A stretch of 64,000 nt of DNA, from contig JAJVDF010000019.1 in the NCBI GenBank assembly GCA_022410635.1, forward strand, positions 1,043,931 to 1,107,930, given 5' to 3'. This document shows, in pieces, positions 34,545-46,640 of this stretch; position 1 is the first letter of the stretch, and each line of letters opens with the position of its first letter. The translations under genes were made by a program, and so were the position numbers. The DNA comes from Tretioscincus oriximinensis (taxonomy: Eukaryota; Chordata; Lepidosauria; Squamata; Gymnophthalmidae). The notes under the pieces were generated by a model. The model was not told the origin of the DNA. It did no database searches and saw only the letters and a list, made by a program, of their open reading frames with translations.

Positions 34545-35404
34545 CTGTGAATGAGATTACATTATGAGAGAAATACTCTTTCTGGGTTTTAATCTATTTT
34601 ATACTACTACAGGGATCTTCCATCTACATGCTGGTGCAGACTATCATATAAACAGGCAGGGCCTATCATAAAGCATGTTAGCATACGAATGACAGGTTTC
34701 TATTATTATAGAATATAATCCAGAATAAGGNCCAGTGTANAAAAGGATGAAAANAACTTTTTAAAAAGCCAATAGAAAAACAGATAGTATAATACATGCC
34801 ACAGGTAATTATACCACAAAGGCAACNTGTTCCATTAAGACAGATGGAACACTAATTGTCTAGAAGCATGAATGTATAATGAAGCCAAAATACATTAGTT
34901 AACAGAACAACTGGGAAGAGAATCCACCTCAGAAAATGAACACTGGATATTTTGTTTATTGCAAGAACATCTGCTAAACAGTTTTGTCCATTCAATTACT
35001 TTTAAATCACTCCCCCCCTTCAAAAACCAAAAAAACCAAAAGACATTTCCAACTTCTTTAATCTTTCAGCAGTAAAGCTTTTCCATTAAGGTATTCCCCT
35101 TCTTATGCCTTTAAAAAGTTTCATTAAGTCCCTTGAAATTCTGTTTCTACAGTATTAGAAATGGATGTGAACATGAATTTGGGCAAAACGTTGGGAATCA
35201 GTAGAAATCAGAAACATCTATCATGATGAAGACAATATCACACCTGGACATTAACAACAAAATGTTTATAGCCATTAAAAAACCCCATATATTATTACAT
35301 TACTTTAGGAAAAATAAGAAAAATTTAAAAAGGTTTTCAGGTAAATAATGCAGTTCTAAATATGTCCACTTGGTCCGGTAAGTGTGCATGGATGATTGTG
35401 TGTG

Positions 35405-35770
35405 TAGAGTTGCCATACGTCCCGGGAAGGGGAGGCAATCCCGGTTTGAGGGACTAAATTATAGTCCCCTCCAGGTTTTAAGATAAAATCCCGGATTTTT
35501 ACATTCCCCGATGCTGCATCAGGGAATATAAAAATGCAGGATTTTAAAGGAAAAGGAGCCGTCAGAGCTGANGGCTGCAGCCCGGCAACGCTTTCTGGGG
35601 TCCTGGAGGGAACCTCGGAGCNTGCCGTAGCTGCTTCAATGCTGGAGGCGGGGTTTCGTGCCTGCTGTCAGGCAAAGTGCACCAACTCGCCTCCAGTAGA
35701 GCAAAAACGCCTGGGTTTGTGACAGGAGGACAGTTCTGTTCTCCTGTCACAAACCCAGGCATTTTTTCTA
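35405..35770. mobile_element. CATACGTCCCGG-family foldback element, left part
   Basis: It starts GTTGCCATACGTCCCGG. The interior folds on itself: AATCCCGGATTTTTACATTC against AATATAAAAATGCAGGATTT. It ends with a second hairpin at 35703-35767 whose 20-base arms read GCCTGGGTTTGTGACAGGAG and the complement. The matching right terminus seen at 60079 is absent here, so the copy is incomplete or rearranged. Confidence 0.6.
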
Positions 35771-36322
35771 TGTGTGTGAGAAAGAGAAGGTGTTAGCTAG
35801 GAGAATTCTATCTGTATATCAATTCAGTTAAAAGTTGGTTTAGCTGTTCCACAAATCTGGAATACAGAAGAATTTTCTTNAGGCAGAATATCATTTACAT
35901 TATTTTCTCTGTTGTCTGTACACTGAACTTGCTGTACTGGAGGCAGACATGGCTATTTCAATTAGATATACAAAGGCCCTTTCTTCACTGGCTCTTATTC
36001 TAGATTCTTTCTTGGAACAGGGGTCTACCATCACATACCAGTGCAGATTGTAGGGCCTGCTATAATTTATGATAGCATGCAATCCATAAACCTCTATTGT
36101 GAAATAGAATCTGGAATAAGGCACAGTGCATAAAGGTTCAAAGATGAGGGTGACTATGGTGTTGATTCAACACATACTTAATTCATCTTCAATCCTGAAG
36201 CATTTGACTAAAGCAGGAATGCCCCCTCCCCCGGTTTAATCCAGTTTTTCAGGACCAAAGATGGATTAAAAGTATATGTTGGAGCAGCACCTGAGTGTTC
36301 AGAACTTTCTGCTTGAAGGGTA

Positions 36323-36775
36323 GGCTGACCAGATGACCCCTTTTTTCTATGGAAAAAAAAGAAAAAATTGGGAAAAAAATAAAATTGATTTCTTTTGGGG
36401 GGGAGAAAGTTCACTGCACCACCACTAGAAGGCGCTGGCAACTGATGCCAACTCATGAAGGCACCCTCCCCTGAGTAATAAATAAATAATAATAAAATTA
36501 TTATTCTTTTTTTAATTTTAAATTCACTGCAGCCCTGCTAGGAGGCTCTGGCAACCGAGGCTATCTGCTGAAGACACCCTCCCCCCTGAAGTGGTGTCGC
36601 AAATTTCTTACGTGCTCACAAACTTCTCACACACATTGCAAATTTCTCATGTGCTTTGTGGATTTTCTAGCACACTTTGTGANTTTTTTNGGGGGGGCTG
36701 GGTGTGCATATTCATGAATATGCAAATCATCATGAATATTAATTATCATAGTTTGGGCCTCAGAAAATCTGGTCA
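36323..36775 (+). mobile_element. GGCTGACCAG-family MITE, long form, plus orientation
   Basis: Left end TAGGCTGACCAGATGACCCC, right end CTCAGAAAATCTGGTCAGTT. The interior contains TATTCATGAATATGCAAATC and two related blocks around AAGGCACCCTCCCCTGA and AAGACACCCTCCCCC. It is the reverse complement of 12588-12994 over most of its length. TA is present at the left border. Confidence 0.75.
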
Positions 36776-37137
36776 GTTTATTGAAGAGCCAAGAACCTTT
36801 TAACTCAGCATGTATTGCTGGATATCATGTTGATTGTATAATATAAATTTGCACAGTGAAAGAGGAAGCACAATGGCTGGTGAAAAGATTGCTTCAAGGC
36901 CTTTTAGCCCTTCGGCCTGCATTATAATCTATCCAATAGTGATCAAAATGGGTTCCGATTTTGAGTCTTGTTTTCCCCTTTCTCAGTGTGCACATTATGC
37001 TGCATGTACAACCACAACATTGTACTCTGATATGAAACTTCTACAATTAAGTTTATAAAGTGGCATTTGATATAAATGTTGTGCCTTATTTATTCATAGG
37101 ATTTGTATGCNCCTAAGAGACAAAAGGATCATCTTAC

Positions 37138-37177
37138 CTGAACGACAAGCAATGTCCACATCCTTTTCAAAATCTGT
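37138..37177 (-). CDS. ADGRB3: ADGRB3 40-nt microexon, cytoplasmic tail
   Basis: 40 nt, starting in phase 0 and ending one base into Val261. It encodes TDFEKDVDIACRS (residues 248-260). The acceptor region reads TTACAG followed by ACAG. The upstream AG gives the Thr-Asp start expected after Met247 in this receptor, while the second AG, four bases on, would shift the frame. The donor is GTAAGA. Confidence 0.92.
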
Positions 37178-37575
37178 CTGTAAGAATAAGAAATAAAAGT
37201 TTACTAAAACAATATTTCCTCGTAGTTGAAAGTCAAACTACTTGCTGAATGAGCAGAAATGATAATACAAATATGATTGGCCATAGCATTAGCCACATGA
37301 AAGGAAGTGAATATCAGGAAAATTGCAAGGAAACCAGGGCCCATCTATTGCTTGTAGTAGATATTGTGGAAGGGCAGAAAGTAAAAAGACAGAAAGTGAT
37401 AGACTCAAAGATAGACACTGGCTGCTTTGTGTTGGAATAAGTAATCTCTTCCAAGCTGGGATAGATAGGTGCTGGCACTGGAAGAGGTCATCCATACTGC
37501 CTGTTTCATGCCAGGAGTCTCAGAACTGGCTCTGAAAATTTTGAAAATGGTATGGAGGTTCCCAGTTTTGAAAGT

Positions 37576-37794
37576 AGGCTGACCAGATGANCCCTTTTGG
37601 AGTTGGGTGGGGTTGAAAACCCATTTTTGGGTGCCTCCTGGTTTTTTTCTGAGGAAAAAAAATTAAAAAACAAAAAAAATTGAAAAAGAATCTTTTTAAA
37701 AAAGGAATTTCCTTAGAAAAAACTGGGAGGCACCCCAAAACTGGGTTTTCAACCCCCCCCCCCCTTCCCCAATAGGGGTCATCTGGTCAGCCTA
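37576..37794. mobile_element. GGCTGACCAG-family MITE, palindromic short form, copy 1
   Basis: Both ends are the same terminus in inverted orientation: GGCTGACCAGATGANCCC at the left and GGGGTCATCTGGTCAGCC at the right, with TA on both sides. Arms continue inward through GTTGAAAACCCATTTTTGGG / CCCAAAACTGGGTTTTCAAC around an A/T-rich middle. About 215 bases, no coding capacity. Confidence 0.88.
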
Positions 37795-38999
37795 TTCTAC
37801 AGATGTTCATAAGGCCAGAAACAAAAGTTCCTAGTCTAAAGTGCACCCGGGAGGCAGATTCCTATAGTGTACCTTTAGGTGGTGCCAAAGTGGTTGTTTT
37901 ATTAAACTGGATCATGGAGACACCGTATTGTCATGTTTCTATGCTTAATATATTTTTGACTAATATTCTGCAGGCTTCATTCTGTTCAAATAAAGTATTA
38001 GGAGGTAGCAAGGTGCCAGAGCTCTTAGTTCTAGAGTATGGCACAGGAACAATGAAAAGATGGCAACAATATATATATTACAACTGATTACATGATTTTC
38101 ATATTTTCATTGTTGTGATATTCACTCTCTTGTACTGTATTCAGGATTAGATTGTCAATTAAACTGCATCTTTTTTCACAAGCCCATTTCAGATTGTGGA
38201 ATTTCAAAGGAAATTCTTAGCTACAAAAAGCACTATTGATATAATCTTGTGATTTTGAATTTACAAAGTTTCAAGACCTCTGAAAATTCCATGCATGAGG
38301 CTGAAACAATGTGTGTGTGTTCCAGTAATTATTTCAAATATATTTATGACGTACTTTCTAAATATAATAATAAAGTAAAGTAGAAAGGAAAAACAAACTG
38401 CAAACGACCATAATAGATGCATCTAAAAATCAATTAATCAAGGTTAGGCGAAACATTCATTCCGGAGAGGATAGGGTAAATAGACAGTTGTTTGGCATAA
38501 AAACAAAGTGTAAACATTTTCTGCATAATGGGAGACCATAAAATGTCCACCACATGTCTGTAAGTGGATGGTCCAACTTTTAGAGCATTAACTTTTTATC
38601 TCCATCAGCACTATCCCATCATGCATTCATAATATGTTCATGTAATAAATAATTACTTAAAGCAATCTGCCCAATGTTAGCATAGAGGTCGAGGGGACCC
38701 AGGTCAAAAAGCTGACATTCTTATTACTTGCCCCTCCTGATATCTTTTACTGACTCATTTTTGAAAAGCATGAATGACTTTAATCGTTTAAAAATGTAAG
38801 TGACTTTACAAAGGTACAAGGCCATAGCACTATTTTTGATTTGGGCTAAAATGTGTTCAGTTTAAAATTCATAGCTAATGTTAATATTCCAATTGATCCT
38901 GTGTTCTGGATTTTCAACGGTTTAGATACTTCAAATATACTGGTTGATGTTTATTATTTTGTCAAATATTCTGTTTATGCTACACATTTGGTTATAGCT

Positions 39000-39400
39000 A
39001 AGGGATAGAAAGACTCAACATGCTGGCCAATAAGAGAATGGTTTACATATTTATTGAAATTTATGAAATTTGATTTAATTTTTGACAAAAAGATTAAGAA
39101 ATATGGATGTAACATTACAAATATCTTGCCTGGATCAATGGCAGTTATTTATTATATATGCGTTATCCCAGAGCAACCAATTTTTATATGACACCGTTTC
39201 TTCCTACATGGAACTCAAACTGTTTACATAAGTATAATTCGTTCCTTCCCGTTTAAACTCTAGGATGGGGCGGGGACTATGATATATTATGTTAAATTCT
39301 TTGCCAAATGTATTATGTTTGAAGTGTTGTTTCAATTTTTGTAAGAGAATGTACTAATAAGAATTGTTTGTATGGTAAAGAAATAACAAAAAAAATCATC
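39000..39400 (+). mobile_element. Probable L1 3' end
   Basis: Includes AACATGCTGGCCAATAAGAG, a GGATGGGGCGGGGACTATGA block and an A-rich tail (GGTAAAGAAATAACAAAAAA), in the order seen at squamate L1 3' ends. The reading frame is broken. Confidence 0.4.
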
Positions 39401-39794
39401 TCTGTCATTAGGATAAGAAAAATTCACTTTCATCTCTTTGTTTGGTCTTTAAAACTATAAATCATACAATTTAAAAGTAGAAAGTAGCTTTGAGTCCACC
39501 TGCTCTGACATCTCCAATATATGGTTGTTCAACTGTAGCTTAAATGCATCCACAAGAACATTATCATATTATGAAACGGTTTCAGTTGAGGATTTCAGGT
39601 AAGGATTATGTGGATGAGAGATGAAGGATGTTGTATAAGGTTGNTTCCAAATGACACTTACCTATTCTGTAATGTTTTATGTTCTGAAGCAATGCACTCC
39701 TGGGGTTATTTTACTTTGACTAGATGTTAGGNGGATATTCTATGCTTTAACATCACACACCTTAAACCAGGAAATGCAGTCTATATACTAGGAC

Positions 39795-40065
39795 TATATT
39801 ATTTATTTTGATTTACATTCCACCATATATTCATGGTTCTCAGNGGCGAGCACAGCAAAACAGTTATAAAAATAGGTACAATAGTGATGACAAGAATGAT
39901 AAGGCCTGCAAGAAGAGAGGATATAGTTCATTCAGCCAAAACCAAGGTGAATAGGTGCATCTTCACCAGGCATTTAAACACAGACAGTGCAAGTTCCTGA
40001 TGCACCTCAAGAGGGGAGACCATTCCATAATCTGGGGATTACTACAGAGAATGCCCACTATGATA
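39795..40065 (+). repeat. Dispersed TATACCCC-family repeat, decayed
   Basis: TTATTTATTTTGATTTACAT, TCCACCATATATTCATGGTT, CTCAG and TTCAGCCAAAACCAAGGTGA align with the copies at 14945 and 28755. It extends further 3' (GGTGCATCTTCACCAGGCAT, CATTCCATAATCTGGGGA), so it shows more of the parent element than the other copies. Confidence 0.55.
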
Positions 40066-40732
40066 TTGAGCACCATGATCATGCTTTATAAATTAAATAC
40101 TTTTAATATTTCAAATGTAAATAGTAATGATACTCCAAGGGCTTCATGGGAGGGATAAGAGGGGGAGGAAAGAAAATGTAAAGAAGAAAAATATCCTTAT
40201 TAATAATTATGTAAGTAATAAGATGAAACTGTATTATTAACTTGTATTGAAAAGGAAATGAAAAACTATTAAAAATAAATACATCAAATACTGTTCCAAA
40301 ATAAACAGGGGTTTCAGTTCTGTTTTCTAAATGACATTTGATCTGAAGGAGTCAAAGCAAGGTTTGGGAATATCAGGCTGTGCTTCCTTACTTCTGAGAA
40401 ATTGCTCTGCATGTGATTGCCTTCACGAGGGACTGGTGAGCATTTTAGGACACCTATGGTGCACTGCATAAATATTATCTTTCATCACTGCAATTCACTC
40501 AACCTAAATATTTGTTCTTGCCCTGGATGAGGAGGCATTTACTTTATATCAAACCAACCAAGTCAAATGTGAACAACTGTCATAAAGCACCTGTAATACG
40601 TATAAAATAATCAAGAACCGGATTGATTTTTATTATATGATATGTATGTGTGTGGGGGGGCACATATATGTGGATATGTACATACATAGCAGTTTCTCAA
40701 AACCATAAATCTGGAAACAAATAGAGACTAAC

Positions 40733-40828
40733 CATGATTTGAGCATGCCCATTGGGAAATGAACTCGAAGAATCTGCATTTATTGGATCTTGGCAATTTC
40801 TTAGACGACATCTGAAGGCATCTTGAAC
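40733..40828 (-). CDS. ADGRB3: ADGRB3 exon, proximal cytoplasmic tail
   Basis: 96 nt, 32 codons in phase 0 at both ends, between TTTTGATCAG and GTTAGT. It encodes [20 protein letters not shown] and [12 protein letters not shown] (residues 216-247). It immediately follows TM7, with an amphipathic basic stretch and two cysteines that could be palmitoylated (inference). Confidence 0.93.
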
Positions 40829-42789
40829 CTGATCAAAAGATGTCAAGCATTTAAGAATTCTTATTAGAAAAATGGACACCGTTATTTCAAAAGCATAACA
40901 AGGCTTTTTCAGATGATAAAGACAAGCATTTGTCGATTCAGAACCATTTGACTTAGGGCTGAAGTTATTAATATATATATATTAACATAATTGCAACCCA
41001 GCTAAGAGGAGTTCAGAGGAGGTTACTTCTAATGATAGAAAGTAACTTGAAAGTCACCATTCATTTTATACAAAGTAGATAAAGGGATGGCAAATCTGAA
41101 GGCAATTTAAAACACACACACATTTAATAAACCAGTAATGAATTGTGCCTGCTCAGTCAGTGAGTGGATATAGTTCAGTCTTTTGTGTGCAGACTATTCC
41201 AAATTCAGTCCGTGTGTGACAGGACTCTAGCATAAGATAACAGGAAATATACCTAACCTGAAATCCCTAAGAGCCTCTCTGAGGTGATAACACAGAGATT
41301 GGTGGACAACAAATGATCTGATAACAGGTTCTGATAACTCACAAGGTAACCTACAGGCAAGAACAAAATGTAGCTCAGCAGAAACATCTAAACCAACACA
41401 GACAGTCCAGAATTTTGTAGGCCACACAAGTCCCTAGAGATTATATCGTATGAAGGTGATATGAACGGCAATGAAGCAAATCAGAAAGATGATGTGCTAC
41501 TTAGTACTGTACTGAACAAAAAAAGCAAAACAATTATCTTATTCTGTTTGATATATTAGCCCTGAATTCCGAACCAAATGACATTTTAGAATGCTTTTCA
41601 AAGACAGGCCATGCAGAGCTCATCACAGCTACTTAATCTGGATGCCACTGAGAGATGAACAACAATAGTCTGCTTTTCCTTCTTCCAAAAAGGTTGGCAG
41701 GGAAACTTACAATCCTAATAGTGATTCACAGCCACTAGTATCACCTGGACAGCTAAAGTATTGTGATGGGCCCAAGAGCACTCCTAAACTGCCAATCTGA
41801 AAGTGAATGAAATGAATGGATTGCAAGGGCACGTAGAGAGCATTTATGTCCGGCAGTATTTCCTGGCTGTTGCCAACCATTAAGACCAAACAAACGCCTG
41901 TAATCTCCATTAACTGAGCACATGCTTCAGAATAAGTGGCCAGCAGAGCACCTTAAGTTTTCTGATGCAGTTCCTTTCCCTTTTTCCCTGGCACACATTT
42001 AAATTACTTATCCTCTGTCCCTCCTCAGATATGAAGCTTTAAGTTTGTCTTAGAGCCAGACAGAGCAAGAGAGACAGATGTGCTGAACGTGCGNGTACCA
42101 AGGAAGTGGTTTCCTTGGCAACAGCAACCAATTCAAAGCTCTTATAACTTGCCCTTGCTTGTGTTTTTTGTAGTCCTTGCAACTTAGATACGTGTGTGTG
42201 CGTACATATAGATTTTGACATTAAAATCTAAAACTAATTCTTGCCAAGAAAGAAAAAAGACATTTAAACACATGTTCTACTGCTTTACATTGGCTTTTGC
42301 AATCTGAAACAGTTATATATAATTATGCTCTTAACAGTTTGTGCTTATACATGCCTTATCTTTCTGCCTATCTTGTCCATCAAAATAATAATTTTAAAAG
42401 TTTTCAAAATGGCTGAATTCCATTATATCTTGGAATAGAGGCTTACCATCTCCATGGTGATGGATTATTGCAGATCCTAGCTAAGGCCTACTGAAGTATT
42501 TATTAGCATATGTATGGCAGGTGCCTCTTCCAGGATACAATCCAGAATATGGATCATATCCTGGTTGAAAGGACCTAATAGTTAAAATTAATCTTATATT
42601 TATATAAGATACCTACTTGGTATCAGTCAGCTGTTAATGCAAATACTTGAATAATATCTGTGATAATAACTATGCTAAGGGCAATATCAGATATGGCATG
42701 ACATGTTCATTTCATGTTTGAGGAAAAAATAAACAAAAAGGATTCCTTTTTTTAAAAAAAATCTGCCCCAAAAGTAAGTTGTTTCTTAC
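40829..42789 (-). other. ADGRB3: ADGRB3 intron, 2.0 kb
   Basis: The intron between the TM6-TM7 exon and the proximal-tail exon. I see no clear repeat or gene. It includes short ATAT and CACA runs (about 40970-40985 and 41113-41122). Confidence 0.8.
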
Positions 42790-42961
42790 CTCTCTTCGGA
42801 GAATGCAGTGGACCATGACAATGACGAAGCCTTGTAAGGAATCAAATACTGCAAAGAGGATCTGAAATAGTATTGACCTCTTGTCTGTCATGGCTAGAAC
42901 TGCAGACATCCATGTCAGAGCCAGGAGGGGCAACACCACACATGAACTCCAAAGGGATGCC
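42790..42961 (-). CDS. ADGRB3: ADGRB3 exon, TM6 and TM7
   Basis: 172 nt, with a CTATCTAG acceptor and a GTAAGA donor. It encodes residues 159-215, from [17 protein letters not shown] (TM6, about 161-182) through [20 protein letters not shown] (TM7, about 188-211) to HCILRRE. The FDSLQGF segment in TM7 is characteristic of class B2 adhesion receptors. It ends in phase 0 after the Glu codon that starts the cytoplasmic tail. Confidence 0.96.
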
Positions 42962-43317
42962 CTAGATAGGGAGGGACAGGAAAAGAAAATACCACCAAGG
43001 ACGATATTGTAGGATTACAAACCCACATCCATAAGCCTCTTTGTATCTTTCTATCTCTCTTTTTACAAATGGCAACTTGTTAGTTAACATGAAAACCAAC
43101 AACAAATACACAAAATGTAAAAACTGTTATTTTACTTTCTAAACTGTTAACCCAGTTGAATTTAAGAAGATGGTTGCCATTTTTTTTCTTCCCTTAAAAA
43201 AGTTAGCTATGTTCAAATATTAGTAATCATAATTTTAACAACACTGTAGCCTTTTCTTTTTTTCCACATGCACTGTATAAGATTTGTAACAAGAAGATGT
43301 AAATGATTAGGACTAAC
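42962..43317 (-). other. ADGRB3: ADGRB3 short intron, 356 bp
   Basis: GTTAGT donor and CTATCTAG acceptor. It is repeat-free and the shortest intron in the window. Confidence 0.9.
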
Positions 43318-43416
43318 ATGGCATTACTGGCGGTGGTGGCTGACAAAGCTGTTGTTGAAACTACTCCACACTTGGCACATTTGAGCGTCAAACCGCTATG
43401 AGGCTCACTCATCTGA
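43318..43416 (-). CDS. ADGRB3: ADGRB3 exon, ICL3
   Basis: 99 nt, with a TTTGCAG acceptor and a GTTAGT donor. The first base completes Gly125 and the last two begin Met158. It encodes [20 protein letters not shown] and [12 protein letters not shown] (residues 126-157), an unusually long Ser/Thr-rich ICL3 with a CAKC pair that is typical of BAI3. The intron between this exon and the TM6-TM7 exon is only 356 bases (42962-43317), so the two are reliably linked. Confidence 0.94.
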
Positions 43417-45521
43417 CTGCAAACAAACAGAACACCCACAAAAAAGAACAAAATATTGAATTTTGGTCACCAAAAAGATTTTTGCTACTGAAATATCAGC
43501 TCTTCAAATATGATGACATGCAAGAAAAAATAGCTTATTCTGGATGCGATGTTCTAGCCTTATACAATGTATTAACATTTATAGTTTCAAGTAGACTTAT
43601 CAATACTATTTGGGAAGGGAGGGTTCATCTCATGCAAGAGCTATTTCTCAGCTTCATTGAACACCCCCATTCGCCCACTTTCCAGATACATGTCACTTTG
43701 ATCACACTGAATTAAACAGGCACGAGCTAAGACAGACAGAGTGAAATTCCTCTATTCAGATCTTTTCAGATACTGGCTTTGAGATCAGGACAAATTGTAA
43801 GGGAAAGCACAGGCTTTTAATTGATTAATTGAAGAATGTACAGAATGGAAAATAGCCATAATTTAAGAGTTACCATCTGAACTAGATCTGCTATAGTATT
43901 AAGTAAGCCTCTGTTGATCTGGATAGAAGATTTGAAATGTATGGAAATTGATGAAAACCATATTTCAAGCTGGGGAAATGATAATCTTATTTCACTTTAA
44001 TAAAACACAGTACATAAGCATTAAGATCTTTTTATATATACATATTTGTTTTGGTTCAGGAAAGCATATTACAACCAATAAATGTCACTGCCTCCTGGCT
44101 ATTTTTAACTTTTCAAGCATCACACCAATTTCAGTTTCTCAGTATTATATTTCAGCTTCAATTTCACTTACATATTTCAATATATAATGAAAAGGATGTT
44201 TAACAAGCAGTAAAATGTAGTTGGAACAAATTTACTATTTGTCCAGTAGAATGCACATAATTGGTGGATTGGATTTCTCCTTCCTATAGCCCTANAATCA
44301 ATTCCAAAGGATTACTTCGCTCTTCCCCTTCCCTTTTTTCATTTCTGGAGAATAACTGGAGAATTACTAGTTTTGGTGGAGGATCTGTCTGAAAATTCAG
44401 TGATCACAAGTAAACCATTTCTGTAGCTCTATACGCATATCTATGTAGGTACTAAGAGTGAGCCCAGACTTGTTGATAACAAAGAATGCCACAAAACATA
44501 GAATAAATTAATAAGATTAATTATATATAATCTACAAACTACAAGCAACTTCAAAATATATTTTTGGAAATTACAAATATTATTTTCATTTAGAAAGGCC
44601 TGAATCTGAAAAATAAATGCAAAACAAGAAAGAAATGTGCATTTATGTACGTTGAAAATCATGGGGAATAAAATAATTATCTGGCCTTGGTATGCTCAGG
44701 ATGACAAACAAAAATTATACAAATTTTGAGTTTCTCTATATATTTGGCTCTGTTCAAAGCAAGACATATGTAACAGAAGATTCTTCTATTTACTGAAACT
44801 CTAGTTGTGTTTCAAATTGCAGAAGAATAAGAATCAGTGCAGGAAACAGCAAATTAAGTCAGTTGAAATCAATGAGCAAAACTTAATTACAAGTTTACCC
44901 AGTGATTCAGTGTCCATCCAATGATTTGGTGAAAATTTAGCTGGGTTATAAAGTGCAGGCTTTTGCTTTTGCAGATATTTTACTATGTCTTGCAGCAAAT
45001 GGTGGGAAAACAAGCAGCTCTAGAAAATGGAAGTTTGTTATTGTGGCTGCAAGAGAGGGATGACTGGCTATGTTCAAACCTGGAATAAATTGAGCAAAGA
45101 AAAAAGACAAGAAGAAATCCATTCCATTCATACAGCTATTTAAAATGTATTTTTTATTCCACTTTGTTTAAAATGACATAACAGGGTTTTGGCAGAGCTC
45201 TAGGTATGTGATGACCCAGATTTGACAAGTGATATAGTTTTTCAGGTTTCTCTGGAGGTCTTCATACTTTCTCACTTCACTTAATACAATTGTACTAGTG
45301 CTTTATTATTATTTTATTCATTCTTGATTTGTTATGATAAATATGGCAGTCATTTTGGCTCAACAGATTGTTAAACTGATAAAAAAAGGTTTTTAAATAT
45401 AATAGAATCAACACATTAGGTAAACATAATTGCAATGTACTGTATGTAAAGACAAACATGTATTTGCACTTGAGTCGTATATGTACAGTAAGGTCAGGGA
45501 AGGTTCCCAACCTCTGCTTAC
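43417..45521 (-). other. ADGRB3: ADGRB3 intron, 2.1 kb
   Basis: Between the TM5-ICL3 exon and the ICL3 exon. AT-rich; no recognisable repeat, RNA gene or coding segment. Confidence 0.8.
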
Positions 45522-45607
45522 CCCGCTCTGTGTTTGAGCTTTTTATCTAGAATTCCATCCCTGGAAACTAGTTTATTAAACACCAGAATGCCAATCACCA
45601 TATTGAC
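45522..45607 (-). CDS. ADGRB3: ADGRB3 exon, end of TM5 and start of ICL3
   Basis: 86 nt, with a TTTAACAG acceptor and a GTAAGC donor. It encodes [18 protein letters not shown] and [10 protein letters not shown] (residues 97-124) plus two bases of Gly125. It closes TM5 and opens intracellular loop 3 with a lysine- and arginine-rich segment. Phases fit both neighbours. Confidence 0.94.
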
Positions 45608-45759
45608 CTGTTAAACATAAAATAGACAACCATCAACCTTTTAGTGACATTTAAAGCTTCTATCCCTACCATCTTGAATATAGACATGAAATACAGAATT
45701 TTGATAAAAAGGCATTTATTAAAAGACCAGTGTAAACCTGCATAAAAATGTGGAGGTAG

Positions 45760-46640
45760 TATTCCTTATTCCTTTTCCTCTCCATCCACCGTTCAACCCC
45801 CTGCACTTCCCACTGAGGGTTTATATCCCTGCTGCTGCCCAGCCTAGGGTAGTTGGTGATAGCAGGGAGGTAGGTGCCGCCACTGGCACCCACATTCAAC
45901 CTGCAGGCTCAGAGGTGTTTACCTGGTTTGGTGATAGCCCTCGTCCACCTACCTGGGAGGCTCAATAGCAGTGTCCCAACCCAGTTGCTGAACAGACCCT
46001 GGCATTGTGGGCTGTCATGAAAATAAAAGTCAAGGTAGAAGCAGCAATTGCCTGCTTCTCCACCTCTGGTAGGCCAGAAAAGGAGGGTATGGAAAGAAAG
46101 GCCACTCAGCTGGGATTGCTTTGCTGCTGCTCGCTGTTGCCCATGTTGGTGAATTACCAAGGCCCATTCACCAACTGGGGTGGTGCATTGCTGGCAAGCC
46201 TCCTAGGCAGGCAGATGGAAGTTGCCACTTCTCTTCTTCCATTGCTACTGCCCAATCAAAACCTTTGCTGCCACCACCAGGTTACTGCCTGAGAACCANT
46301 GTGTATGTGCTGGTGGTGTGGGCTCCATTCAGGCAGCCACAGGAGGCCAAACACCAGTGGCTTGGTTGGGCAAGCATGGTGTCTGAGAGGGTGGCTGCAG
46401 TGGCGGCATCTGAAGGCTTGGAGGTGGGGGCAGAGGTTTCTCTCGAGCTGTGCAAAATGTGCTGCAGGCAGTTCACCATATGTGGTTCCATTTTTGTTCG
46501 CCATCCTTCTCAACTTGGCAGTGGTTACAGCAAGTGGCAGCATCTTGGATGGGCTGTATTCTTTTCATTTGCACTAATTACAGTGCCGTATTTCTGCGGT
46601 ACGTGGAGGCAGCCTGTATGNATATGGCTCCAGTTGGATT
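45760..46640. repeat. GC-rich block with imperfect inverted repeat, unidentified
   Basis: Base composition jumps well above the surrounding intron. Two imperfect inverted segments (about 45944-46013 and 46152-46216) share AACTGGG, TGCT and GCCTCC blocks in opposite orientation, suggesting a foldback element. Several long open frames overlap on both strands and none resembles a known protein, so I treat them as by-products of composition. Confidence 0.4.

Larger units (their letters stand above)
34545..37137 (-). other. ADGRB3: ADGRB3 intron, 2.6 kb
   Basis: Runs from GTAAGA after the 40-nt exon to the CACAG before the large tail exon. It contains two MITE copies (35405-35770 and 36323-36775). 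The segments 34560-35400 and 35800-36300 show nothing recognisable. Confidence 0.85.
37178..40732 (-). other. ADGRB3: ADGRB3 intron, 3.6 kb
   Basis: Contains a palindromic MITE, a probable L1 3' end and a dispersed repeat copy, all listed separately. The stretch 37800-38990 is unique-looking AT-rich sequence with no feature that I can support. Confidence 0.85.
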
